DNA of 64,000 bases from Pseudofabraea citricarpa (lineage: Eukaryota > Ascomycota > Leotiomycetes > Helotiales > Dermateaceae), in assembly GCA_029641185.1 (NCBI GenBank), contig JAPWGK010000030.1, forward strand, positions 62,001-126,000. Direction: 5' to 3'. The notes below the pieces were generated by a model. The model was not told where the DNA came from, did not search any database, and worked only from the letters and a program-made list of their open reading frames with translations. Shown here piece by piece: positions 47,437 through 58,687 of this stretch. Within the stretch, counting starts at the first letter, position 1; every line of letters begins with the position of its first letter. The position numbers and the translations under genes are program-made.

Positions 47437-49950
47437 TATGGGCTTATGATAAGATGAGTTTCTAAGGCTTATGGTGTTATAATGAGTTGTTTTGTGATAT
47501 ACAAGTCGGGTGGGAAAGTGGTAGAGTAACAGAGAGCGTATAGGAAGTTTATAGTTAGCGCTTCAGCGGGGGCAATAATGCTTAGCATTGCCTTTTATTA
47601 CTTGATAATATGGGATGTACGATGGTACCTTGAGATCTTCTAGCGTGCCACTAATCTAATACGTTGTAAGCTTTGGGGTGAGTCAGACCGAATCGCCAGG
47701 TTCCAAACCCTGAGCTTAAGCGAGGGCGAAGGGCGTAATAGACAATGCATGAAAATCCCACCGAGGTTGCGATAGAAGAGAAAATCTTCGCGCAATAATA
47801 ACTCAATAGCACGTCACAAGTCCGGAATGGAATCGTGGAGGGCGTTGACTGTCTTTACCATGTAAGCGCTAGCCGAAAATCTCCGCAGCCGACGACCCAG
47901 CTGGTGCAGTATACCTGCGCTTACCTAACGAGAAATCCAGCCACCTACGAGTCAAAAATGTCTGACAAAAATGTCTGACAAAGAGGTCAGTTTCGTAATG
48001 GTTATACTCAAATGAAGCTGCAGGTTAAGCGATGCAGCTCTAGGATAGTCCTAGAATACAGCTTTTATATATGTAATCTTACTATATGCCGTGGGCGCTG
48101 ATCTATAATAGCTTTTTCAAATTTGGACTTAAAGAGGAATGTATTATCTTAAAGTTATACTATAATAAGAAAATAACATTTTTATATTCTTCTAACGAGT
48201 ATCAGACTCTTTAACTGCGATGCTTCTAATTTGGGTTCAGGGTAAAGTTATATATAAAACAAAATTTAACTTATATATCACATACTAGCAGGCATTATAA
48301 TAGTTTATAGGAGCCTAGTTAGTTGATAAGATAGATAACCGGCCCTTAGATATTTGTAACTTATATATTATACCTTTATTCCTAAGCCTATTAGATTCTA
48401 CTAGAAGATAGGTATTCATCTGCTTATATATCTAACACAAGCATGTTTCTTAGTTTACTGCTTCAAATTTCATCTACTTGCTTTATCACTCTTAAATATC
48501 CTCATCTAGCAGTTCTAGATTTCTCTAAGTATTAATACTAAAAGAGTGGCTAGAGCAGCTATAATTAAGTTTGTTCTCGCATATAAGCCAATTCTATCGG
48601 CTTAAATATTCAGTGCAATGCAGAGATGCTACATGTATTAACAGGTAGGGGTAGCTATAGCTTATAGACTTGTTGACTCTGAGAATAAAATGTAATAAGA
48701 ATCGCCCTTCGTAATTCAAATACACTTCTCTTCAATTAAACCGTGACGGATTGAGGCTATATTCTTACTAGATGGACAGAACGTACCATTTGCCAGATCA
48801 AGTTGAATATACGACAGCAAAAGTCACTCGATACATCGTGAGACATTAAATCTGAATTAAACCCACGGGCCGCTAATTCAGACCCAACACAAAAAGCTTA
48901 CTTACAGAGTGGGCTTGCCCCTAAGAACAATTTTGAGCCTCCTAGCAGGGAAGGACATTTAAATGACACTATCGACCCGATTTAGAGGGAACCAATTTAA
49001 AGCATTAATTTTCCAGCGGAATCCTTCTGCGATCACACAGTTGTATTAATCGGGCATGTCCACATATAATCAGCGCCTCTCCAAAGCTTTCCAGAGAGTA
49101 TGAATGGGCATATCGCCTAGCATAGGTGAAAGAGACACCCAAAATTCCATCGTTCTTTGAAAGCAAGGGAAAAAACTTGGCTAGCATCCTGTCTTCTTTA
49201 AGCGTTGATTTCTTTCCCAATTACACAGGCAATCATTTGATAGATAGCTATATTAATACAAGGCTTTGCTTCTATTTAAACTCTTTCAAGGCCTAATATT
49301 TTCATATTCGACTCTCAAAGGGTTATCAATCAAAAACCGCATTCCACAATAATTAACTTAGAATAATCTCAAGAAGTAAACAAGGAACTCTTTCCCCAAT
49401 AACGGAATATCCCCCAAATTCAAATCCCGAGACCTCTGTCTCTGTGAATCAAGGATTACTTCCTTGGGCTGCTTGGGTTCATCTTCCAGCTTGTTAGACT
49501 CATAGACTCACGTGCATAAATTGCATGAGGACCTGATACACAGCTCTTAAGGGTATCAACAGTCAAATCAATCACATCCATGCTATTTATACAACTTAGA
49601 ATGTAAAATAATTGTTCAAAGAAGGCAAATATCTGTCGTCATAGATGGTCGAATCCTGTCCCTTCAGTTGCTAAGCGACGAACCCCTGAAGCCTCAAAGC
49701 CAAGCGTTTTCGTCAAGCATCCAATCATGATCCTCATCCCACTCTTGGGATAAGATCGGAGGAAATTGTTTATCTCTTATCCAGGCGTCCGACGTCGTAC
49801 TCTGGGCGCTGTGAGCGAGCGGTGGGGAAGCCACAAGCAAGCAGTCATACAAGCCTCAGAGGACTCAACTCCATACCACCTGCACCCCAAGATTTGCCTC
49901 GATCACGTCGTTCTGTCTTCCCCAGCGCATTACCCCAACCCCACCGTTCG
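47437..49950. other. AT-rich gene-empty region, possible decayed repeat
   Basis: No gene of recognisable function lies in 2.5 kb. From about 47990 to 49400 the sequence is TA-rich, with stops in all frames. It looks like repeat DNA degraded by repeat-induced point mutation, although no transposase or terminal repeat can be identified. A 13-bp unit AAAAATGTCTGAC is repeated in tandem at about 47955-47980. The right end (49700-49950) should be the promoter of the next regulator. Confidence 0.45.
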
Positions 49951-51596
49951 ATGAGAGAGATGTCCTCGGCTGCCCTGCAATCTCCTTCCTCCACCCAATT
50001 CTCAGACACCGATCCCAAAACAAAGCCGAAATCGCAGGGCAGGAAAAGAACAGGCACAACAAGGTTACGGACAGGATGCTTAACATGTCGACGACGGTAT
50101 GGATAGACCTCTACAGCAGCCTAGTCTCAAAGGCCTGTACTAATCATGGCCTGGCAACAGAAGGAAGAAATGCGACGAAACATACCCTATCTGCGGCCAT
50201 TGCACACGACTGAACCTAGTATGCGCGCGAGAAGAGCCTCGAGCATTATCCCCTGATCCATTTCAACAACCGGCAGTGGAGGAGAATGAGTATGTGGAAA
50301 AGGCGGTTCAGCAGAGAAGGCGATACTCAATTCTTGTCCCGAATCCGAGTCCAGCAACAATTCTGCCACCAGCGCATGAGAGGAGTCAGAGATATCTGTT
50401 GAAATACTATGCACAAGTGCTCACTATGCTCTGCGCAACTAGCGTAGAGAGCAATTCATTTATAAATGGTGAGTTTAGAAGAGAGGGGAATTGCATCCTC
50501 AAATGATTGACGATGCCCAGTTTTCTTGCCAATGGCCATGGACTCACAAACTGTTTTGAACTCGCTTCTTGCATGGACGGCGGCTCATATCAGATATTTC
50601 GATGATTCGTACTCTCCCATCGCATCCGAATACCGCTCTGCTGCCCTGGTCTCCTTAGCATCAGCCCTTCCGACACAAGCGGACACCGATACCACGCTCG
50701 CAGCTTGCCTTGTGCTCTGTGCAGCCGCGTCTCCGTCAAACAGTTGGTACGACCATTTACAAGGGGCCAAGACAATCATAGAAACTGCTGCTGTGAGGGG
50801 TTCTGGAGGGGTTGTCTTGACGGGAACAGAGTGCTTCATGCAGAGTCAGGATGGACAGTGGTTACTTCGCCACTTTGCCTATCACGACATTCTAGGCGCT
50901 GCAGCGATGGGCTGTGAGCCACTGATCAAGGGTCCTTACTGGCTCACACGCGGAGCTCCTGTACTAGACGCGTTTCTTGGAGTTGGCTCTGAAATATTGG
51001 CAATGATCTCGGAAATATGTTGTCTTAACCTTGAAATAGAGATTCCGAACACTTATCTGGAGTGGCACCAGGATGACTGGAGCCCAGAGGAATCTTCCAA
51101 GGGGTTTAATTCATGGGTACCCTTTGTCGATCTCGAGTCGCGGTTAACACAATGGATATGTCCATCGGTCTCACAAGATTATCTGGAAGAGCTTGCAGAG
51201 TGCTACCGGTATGCGGCTTTGGTATGCCTATACCGCAAAGCAAGAGATCTATTTCCCAACGATATTACTCAAATAGAACTTCAGATCGGGCGATACGTCT
51301 CTGAGCTTATCCGCCTTCTAGAAATAATACCTTACCAATCTATGGCTGAGGGTAGTCTACTGTTCCCCCTTTTTATTGCTGGCGGCGACACGATGGAAGA
51401 CAGCTCCGTATCCATCGTAAGAACGAGAATGCAAGGCTTACTTGCCCATCGAGGGTTTCCACATATTGGCCTGTCAATTGAAATCTTGGAGGAGCTTTGG
51501 AGGTTGAAAAAACGAAACGTTAAAAGTCCAGAGGGTCGACCGGTGGACTGGATGGATATTCTGAACCGAAGAGGAATCAAATTAATGTTGTTTTAG
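49951..51596 (+). CDS. Zn2Cys6 transcription factor with Fungal_trans_2-like domain
   Basis: Exons 49951..50096, 50161..50468 and 50521..51596 give 509 residues. The zinc cluster has Cys43, 46, 53, 60, 63 and 70 (GCLTC, RKKCDE, ICGHC, LVCA), and the first intron interrupts it after the second Cys. The rest is helical: QRYLLKYYAQVLTMLCAT, the core ALLVSLASALP-like segment, ACLVLCAAASPSNSWYDHLQGAKTI and a C-terminal RPVDWMDIL. This layout is typical of the Fungal_trans_2 regulators. It lies between the lamB/symporter pair and the carboxylase gene, so it is a good candidate for a pathway-specific activator. The start at 49951 has a second Met three codons on. Confidence 0.88.
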
Positions 51597-52308
51597 GATA
51601 TATGTGTATATGGCTAGTGGAGTTTTGGGTTACATACCAGGTGGGGGGCTGGTTGGTGGTGGAATCTGGGCGTTTCTGTCATTGAGAGTAGATAAGGATC
51701 TACTTCGCCATCTCTGTGAGTAAATTATCTCGTAATATATGCAGCAATGATCATGCCACAACGACATTAAGTATTCACAGCCGTTCTACCAGGCCGTATC
51801 ATCACGTGCGCAAACGATGTCCGTTGGCTTGCTGATCCTCCCTGCCCTCCTGTCATTTCCGTTTCTCACTATCAAAATACACTTTTAGGGTGCTGAAAGC
51901 GAGGTTTTGTGATAGGACCTATGTCCCAACCACCTTTGGAACTGATGTCACCGGATGTTCCGATAAGCTCGATCCAGGCTCGTACAGTTTTGAGACGGCC
52001 GATCTACTCCATAGGTGGGATGTTATCTCTCTTGACAAGAGATGAAAGCCTGCGTCAAGGGCGCCGCTCGAGTGTTTCTGCAGCCTTGGGTTAGATCGGG
52101 CTTAAGACGATAAGCTCTAGGATAACTGGTAATCCATCCAGATATGTTCACTGCCGTGGCCAAGCACCCCACCTTCAATGGCGGGGAAGACGCGTTGATG
52201 GAAATCTAAACTAAAGGTAGGATATACATATTTCTTGAACGCGTTACTACTCGAGTATTTACTTTCTTTTCCTTTTTTCCCCACTCAACCCAGAAAAGTA
52301 TTGCCATC
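51597..52308. promoter_or_regulatory. Carboxylase promoter with six GATA-type motifs
   Basis: HGATAR motifs are at 51690-51696, 51725-51730 (minus strand), 51910-51915, 51961-51967, 52023-52028 (minus strand) and 52108-52114. About two would be expected by chance. The last 50 bases before the ATG are strongly pyrimidine-rich, as is usual for fungal leaders. Confidence 0.55.
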
Positions 52309-55300
52309 ATGGGTTATTCTTTCACGCATGTAAAGAAAGTTCTTATCGCCAATCGAGGCGAGATTGCTGTAAGATGTATACGAGCATGCGCTGCTGCGGG
52401 CATCAAAAGTCTTTCGATTTATACAGAGAGCGATAGTACATCAGATCATGTTGGTTTAGCAGACGAAGCTGTTTTGCTTTCTGGTGAAAATGTTAGTGGT
52501 TATCTCAATGTGTAAGGTTTTCTTCCCAACCCAGACTTTCAAACCCAACTCTTTTGTAGGGACAATATTCTCGCTATTTGTAAATCACACAAAGTCGATG
52601 CGATAATTCCTGGTTATGGCTTTCTCAGTGAAGACGTCGGATTTGCACAGAAAGTCCAAGATGCCGGGATGATTTTTGTTGGTCCCTCGCCAGAATCTAT
52701 ACTTGAGATGGGTCAGAAACATCGGGCTCGGGCTTTGGCAGAGTCTGCAGATGTTCCAGTAGTACCTGGGACTGGATTACTCACGAGTGAAGAAGACGCA
52801 GTTGCTGCAGCTGCGAAGCTTGGGTATCCTGTAAGTTTTATTACTCCAAAATGCCGGCATTTTTAATGTCTCTAGATTATGCTCAAGGCAACAGGTGGAG
52901 GGGGAGGCATGGGACTAGAAGTTTGTAAAGAAGAATTAGATATCAAAACGGCATTTGCAAAGGTCAAAGGTCGAGGAGATTCACTTTTCAAAAATACTGG
53001 TGTTTTTATGGAGAAATATTATCCCTCAAGTCGGCATGTAAGTCACTTCCAACCGAGTAATGCTTATAGAGAAGACTAATATGTCACAGGTAGAAGTACA
53101 AGTTTTTGGCAATGGTGAGACAGTAGTCCATTTCGGGGAAAGAGAATGCAGTATTCAGCGCCGGCATCAAAAGGTTTGCTACAAACCCAACCTAATTAAA
53201 TAGGCCTAACATATATGGAATAGGTTATCGAGGAATGCCCCAGCCCATACGTTCATTCAAGACCGGAATTAAGACAAAGGCTTACGAACTCTGCCGTGGC
53301 ATATGCTTCTAAACTCAAATACAAATCTGCTGGCACTGTTGAGTTCTTGGTCGATGATATTTCAGGCGATTTCTTCTTCCTGGAAATGAACACAAGATTA
53401 CAGGTCGAACACGGAATTACCGAGCTATGTTATGATGTTGATCTTGTTGCTTTGATGCTTCAACAAGCAGATTATGAGAAATCGGGCGCTATCGGAATTC
53501 CTACGGACGAGTTGAAAGCGCTACAGAAAGATGGACCAAGCGGAGCAGCTATCGAGGTTCGCGTATACGCAGAAGTTCCATACCGAAATTTTGCTCCTAG
53601 CCCTGGACTGCTGCAGAAAGTCGAATGGCCACAAGGAGATGGTATTAGAACCGACACGTGGGTGAAGACCGGACAGCGAATTGCTCCATATTATGATCCT
53701 CTTCTTGCAAAGGTCATGGTTCATGCACAGGACCGCGCAGAAGCGATGCCAAAGATGCTGAAGACATTATCAGACTGTGTTTTGCAAGGTCCAGCGACTA
53801 ATTTGCATTACCTCAGTGCAGTTATTACATCTGAAGGGTTTCAAAAAGGAGAGACTTTAACAAATTATCTTTCGACCAAATTCCAATATAACCCATGTGC
53901 GTTCGACGTACTATCTGCAGGAGCCTTCACCACCATTCAAGATTATCCAGCTCGTGCTACGAGTGGGCATGGTATTCCCAAAAGCGGTCCCATGGATAAT
54001 ATCTCCTCTCGAATCGCTAACATTCTTGTTGGGAATAGTCCTGGTATGGAAACTCTCGAAATTACTGTATCAGGCCCAGAGCTTCTTTTCACTGCATCTG
54101 CTGTTTTTTCAGTTTGTGGCGCCCCAATGGCTGTCACAGTGGATGGAATCGAGAAGCCAATGTGGTCGCGACTCATAATACAGGCTGGTCAGAGATTGAA
54201 AATTGGTTCTGCTAAGAATGGAGGATGCAGAAACTATCTTGCAATTAAAGGTGGCTTTCCTGATATCCCAATATATCTTGGCTCAAAGGCCGCAACGCCA
54301 AGTCTGAAATTGGGAGGTACTCAAGGTCGACAACTTCAGACAAGTGATTATATTGCATTATCTGAGCAAACAGCGATTTGGGCTGCAGAAGCCACAGAGT
54401 ATACTCTACCCGACTCCTGCATACCAAAATTTGACATCACAGAAGTCTATGTACTGCATGGACCGCATGACGACGACACCTTTATGACAGCCAAGGATCG
54501 TGAAATGCTTTACAACACACCTTGGAAAGTCGGACACAACTCCAATCGTACTGGCATTAGGCTTATTGGCCCAAATCCTGAATGGAGTAGAAAAGATGGA
54601 GGTGATGGAGGTGCTCATCCCTCGAATTGTTTCGATTATGGCTATCCACTCGGAGGCATTAACTGGGGTGGGGACTCGTCGGTTGTTTTCTCCATGGATA
54701 GTCCTAACCTGGGAGGACTCATATGTTCATCTACAGTAATATCTGCAGACCTCTGGAGAATGGGCCAACTCAAACCTGGGGAGTATGTCCGCTTTAAGCC
54801 AACAACATACGACTTGTCTCTAGAACTCTTTAGCCGAGTTGAGACGTTTATATCACACATGCAGGATCTTGTAGAGGGAAAGTCAAATCACGTTCCAATA
54901 TTAGATGTTGTCTTGCCATCTGGAGAAACTGGTGCCATCTTAGAGAAAATCGAAGGCGATGGGGGTGTCAGACCTGAAGTAAAATATCGACAGGTATGGT
55001 ACATAAACGACATTGGCAGCCCAAAAACTAACTTGATCAGGGTGGCGATTCTTACATAATTGTCGAATTTGGACAACAAAAGGCAGATATCACCATTACA
55101 TGCAGGATACGGCTACTGATTCAAAAGATCGAGGCTCTGAATATTCCTGAGATAGTCATGAACCCTTCTATTATCGGTAAATGCCGCACCTTATTAAGTC
55201 TGTTTGGCTAAAGCTAAAATGTTGCAGGCGTCACGATACAGTTTAACTCGAAATTCATCACACAGCATGAGCTATTGAAGAAAGTTGACGAATTGGAATC

Positions 55301-56324
55301 CGCAATCGAGGCGACGCGAGATGTGACGATTCCAGTACGAACTATTCGCTTACCAGTTGTTCTCGACCACCCCTCCCTCACCGAATGTCTGGAAAGATAC
55401 ATGGGAACAATCCGTTCGACTGCCGGCTACCTGCCAGACAATGTCGAATACCTTCGTAAAGCCAATGGTCTAGCAACAAGACGCGACGCCTTCGAGGTTC
55501 TCCTGAAATCCCGCTTCCTCGTCGTGTCTGTTGGGTTTCTCGTCGGCAACCCGATTTTGTTTCCCTTGAATCCCATGAGTCACATCACAGGTCAAAAGTT
55601 CAATCCGACTAGAATTGCGACTCCAGGCGGTACTGTTGGAATCGGCGGTTCACTATTCTCTCTCTATCCTGTAGAGCAACCAGGTGGATACATGCTTCTC
55701 GCACGCACCCTCGAGAGCTGGGATACATTTGGGACTAAACCAGGGTTCAAGCCTACGAATCCCTGGCTCTGGGAGCCATTCGACATGGCAACTTTCTACG
55801 AGGTCTCGGTAGAGGAATACAATAGCATCGAGGCAGATTTCATCGCTGGGAGGTATCAATGGAATATAAGCGACGACATCTTTGATCTACAACAAATCTA
55901 CAACGTCTTCGAAAATGCCAAGTCTGATCCGGCATACCTTTCATTCAAAGAATCGCAACGCAGAGGCGTCGCCGAACAACTCGCCATCGAGAATAAAATG
56001 TACGCGGATTGGACGGCGGGACTTGCTGCCACTGCGGCTAGTGAAGCTGAGCGCCTCAAAGAAATTCTGAAAATGAATCCCAACCCGATCAATATTGACT
56101 CGCCCATCGATGCGAATGTATGGAAGGTCGAGGTTCAACCGGGCGACGTGCTGAAGAAGGGCCAGGTCGTCGTCATCCTCGAGGCTATGAAGATGGAGAT
56201 TAATATTCTAGTTCCGGACGACGCCGTGGGTGCAACCGTTCAGGCGGTCGCGAGCAAACCGGGGAGTACAGTTGCACCAGGGAGTTTGTTAGTCGTTGCA
56301 AAGGGGGCCACAAAGACAGACTAA
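52309..56324 (+). CDS. lamA: Biotin-dependent carboxylase of the urea carboxylase/LamA type
   Basis: Seven exons (52309..52511, 52560..52830, 52876..53037, 53090..53173, 53224..54993, 55041..55176, 55228..56324) give 1240 residues. Domains in order: biotin carboxylase (about 5-455; [36 protein letters not shown]), then AHS2/KipA-PxpC-like carboxyltransferase (about 467-770; [24 protein letters not shown]). AHS1/KipI-PxpB-like follows (about 832-1060; [24 protein letters not shown] blocks, [12 protein letters not shown]), and then a biotinyl domain with the biotin-accepting Lys1197 in EAMKME. The amidase (allophanate hydrolase) domain of fungal urea amidolyase is absent from the N-terminus and from the flanks. 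The architecture corresponds to A. nidulans LamA, required with LamB for 2-pyrrolidinone use. It probably carboxylates a lactam or amide using ATP and bicarbonate; the substrate is inferred. Confidence 0.93.
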
Positions 56325-56641
56325 TTGGTATTCAAAGATGTTTGTGAAAGAGTAGATATGTTTGCTTGTGAGATGCCAAGTTGCTTTTTTTATATGCCCT
56401 GGATTCTATGGGATTATATATTGTTTGACTCTATGAAGATGATTAAGAAATACTATCTAAATGCTGTTGGAAACAAAAGAAATAAAGATTAAAGCCGTTT
56501 CGCATCTCGCCCTTCCCTAAACTCCAACGCCTCTAATGCGGAAGTCTGCTGTACAAATTGTGTTCCCGCTCTAATAGGAACAAGCGTCATCAATCAAAAT
56601 CTTCTTCAGTTAAGGAAATCCCAGGTCAGCTTTCCCATCAA
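56325..56641. other. Intergenic, convergent
   Basis: 3' flanks of the carboxylase and the MFS permease. Nothing else is seen. Confidence 0.5.
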
Positions 56642-58065
56642 TCAGAAGGCCTTAAACAGGCTCTTCTCAGCCTGGAACCTGACAAAAACCAGAATAATCC
56701 CACCGAGTATGGTCGTGGCACCAGCAAACTCGCCTGCTGGCGTAAACGACCCGTATTTGCTGAGCAAAGCACCACTGATAGGCGTGCCGGCCAGTCCTGC
56801 AAAACTGCACACGCCGAGCAGAAAACCAATATGCGCGCCGATGGTTCCAGGGTCCGGTGTGATCTGCGCAATGCACGCATTCATCAACGACACAATCGAG
56901 CCTGAACAGAATCCGTACAGGATGGTAAAGACGATGATGGCGGGATTGGTCTCGACTAGTTGCCAGCAGAAGAGTAGGATCCCAGAACTGAAGGCTGCGA
57001 AGATAAGCATGTTGTAGCGACCAAGCTTGTCGGCGAGGATGCCGGAAACGACGCGGCCCATGAAGGAAGCTGCGTTGAGAACGGCGATCATATAGCCTGC
57101 GAGACCGCGGGACATGCCTTTGGAAATACTAAATGAGACGAGGTAGAAGAAAGGAGTGAAGATTCCCAGAACCATGAAGAAGATGGCTGCGACGGTTAAG
57201 AAGAAGATGGGTCGTTTGAAAGATGCCGGGTCCGGTTTCTTGCCGATGTTGGTGTAGCGCTCCTTAATGGCCAAGCAGGATATAGAGAGCATGAACAAGA
57301 TGAGGAACCCAACAATGCGGACTGACCACCCGAACCCCAGCGTCGATTTGTTCAACAGGTTGTTCAGGAGGACAGGAAAGATGACTCCGCCTACTGAGGA
57401 ACCAGCTACGACAACACCCAGAGCTGCACCAATATTCTTCTTGAAGTAATGATTGACTACGGCAGCGGCAGGTGTGAATACCATTCCAATACATATTCCT
57501 CCTAGTACGCCTTGAGTAAGGATGAACTGGTAGTATTCCTTGCAAAGACTGTTGAGCATGATTGAGATGATGTAAATTACGGCCGGGGGATACATGATCT
57601 ATAAAGTAACATGGTTAGCCTATGATCTCAATCGCGGAATTAATTTACTCTTCTGGTTTACAACATACCTTTGCTCCCAACCGATCAAACATTGGTCCAG
57701 CAACCACACCAGTAATGTATTGGAAGAAGAGTTGTATCGATCCGATCCAAGCGATCTGTGAGGGCGAATGATCTTTCAGTTGATGCGCTTCGTAATATTC
57801 TTGGTAGACACTATTGTAGGCAGTCACTATTAGTTGATGTGGCAGGAGACGAAAGTACACATGGAATAAACCCAAGTACATACCCGAAAGAGTTTACATA
57901 GCCAAACGTTGAAAATAATGCCGTCGCAGCACCAATTGTTACGATCCAAGCCTTCAATCCGCCCTCCGGGTATGTCATAACAGGAGGTTCCTGCTGAAGC
58001 TGGCTGGGAGGCATATTTCCATTATGTAGCTGGGCTTTAATTTCTTCAGAATCCGTGGAACTCAT
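56642..58065 (-). CDS. MFS permease, monocarboxylate-transporter type
   Basis: Exons 58065..57884, 57810..57669 and 57598..56642 give 426 residues. Fungal members of the MCT family move monocarboxylates or related organic acids across membranes. After about 35 hydrophilic residues the first helix starts at PEGGLKAWIVTIGAATALFSTFGYVNSFGVYQEYY, a string typical of fungal MCT proteins. Twelve helices are visible. Motifs include IAWIGSIQLF, then GPMFDRLGAK and LTQGVLGGICIGMVFTPA. NHYFKKNIGAALGVVVAGSS and FMGRVVSGILADKLGRYN follow. It lies between the carboxylase and a regulator gene. It could export or import a carboxylic acid product of the pathway. Confidence 0.91.
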
Positions 58066-58687
58066 GGTGCTTGAAATTTAAATAATATGAAGATAAACGA
58101 ACAGAGTAATGTGAGAATTAAAAACTCGAACAGATTAGAGTGACTCAGAATGTGGTTGTGTGCATGACTGATGTGTAGCGTTCTCACTCTTATATAGAAC
58201 CAGACTTATTTCATAGCTCTCCTGAGAACTAACAAAGATGCATCTTGATGCAAGATCAATCATGACATGGGTTGAGCCGCAGCCCCATTTTTAGCATGGT
58301 TGTGTTAAAGCCGTAGACTTCCCCTTTAGGTAATTTTTTAAGGCCGGTAGCCAGTAGGACTAAGCTTTAGAGTGGAACCCGAAGATCTTGGCGAACCACC
58401 CCGATGCAAATTGAGTTTTATTAAGCGATGACAGCGATGATACGTGGGTACGTGAGGATCAGTCTCTTCCTTCGGCAGGCAAAAGCCTTATTTCCCGAGA
58501 GGTATCCTGTGATTTGCAAATGTAGGGATGTTATCGTCATTTTTATCTCCTTCGTTACCCCATTAGGAAATGGCTCTTCAAGTGATGATGGCACTGGCAA
58601 AAGCAACCGTTACTCTGCGCTTCTTAACAAACTAGTTCCCTAACCAGATTTGTCTTTGCCGCCCACTACATATCCCCGGATATTGAA
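58066..58687. other. Intergenic
   Basis: Promoter of the MFS gene and 3' flank of the next regulator. A TATA-like stretch (TATATAAGAG, minus strand) lies at about 58189-58198. No gene is seen. Confidence 0.45.

Noticed and set aside
52309..56324. Call as urea amidolyase (DUR1,2)
   Set aside because: No amidase domain is encoded in or next to the gene, and a LamB gene is nearby; the LamA-type label fits better.
57645..57881. Separate small gene within the MFS region
   Set aside because: It is exon 2 of the MCT-like permease; correct splicing joins it to the flanking exons.
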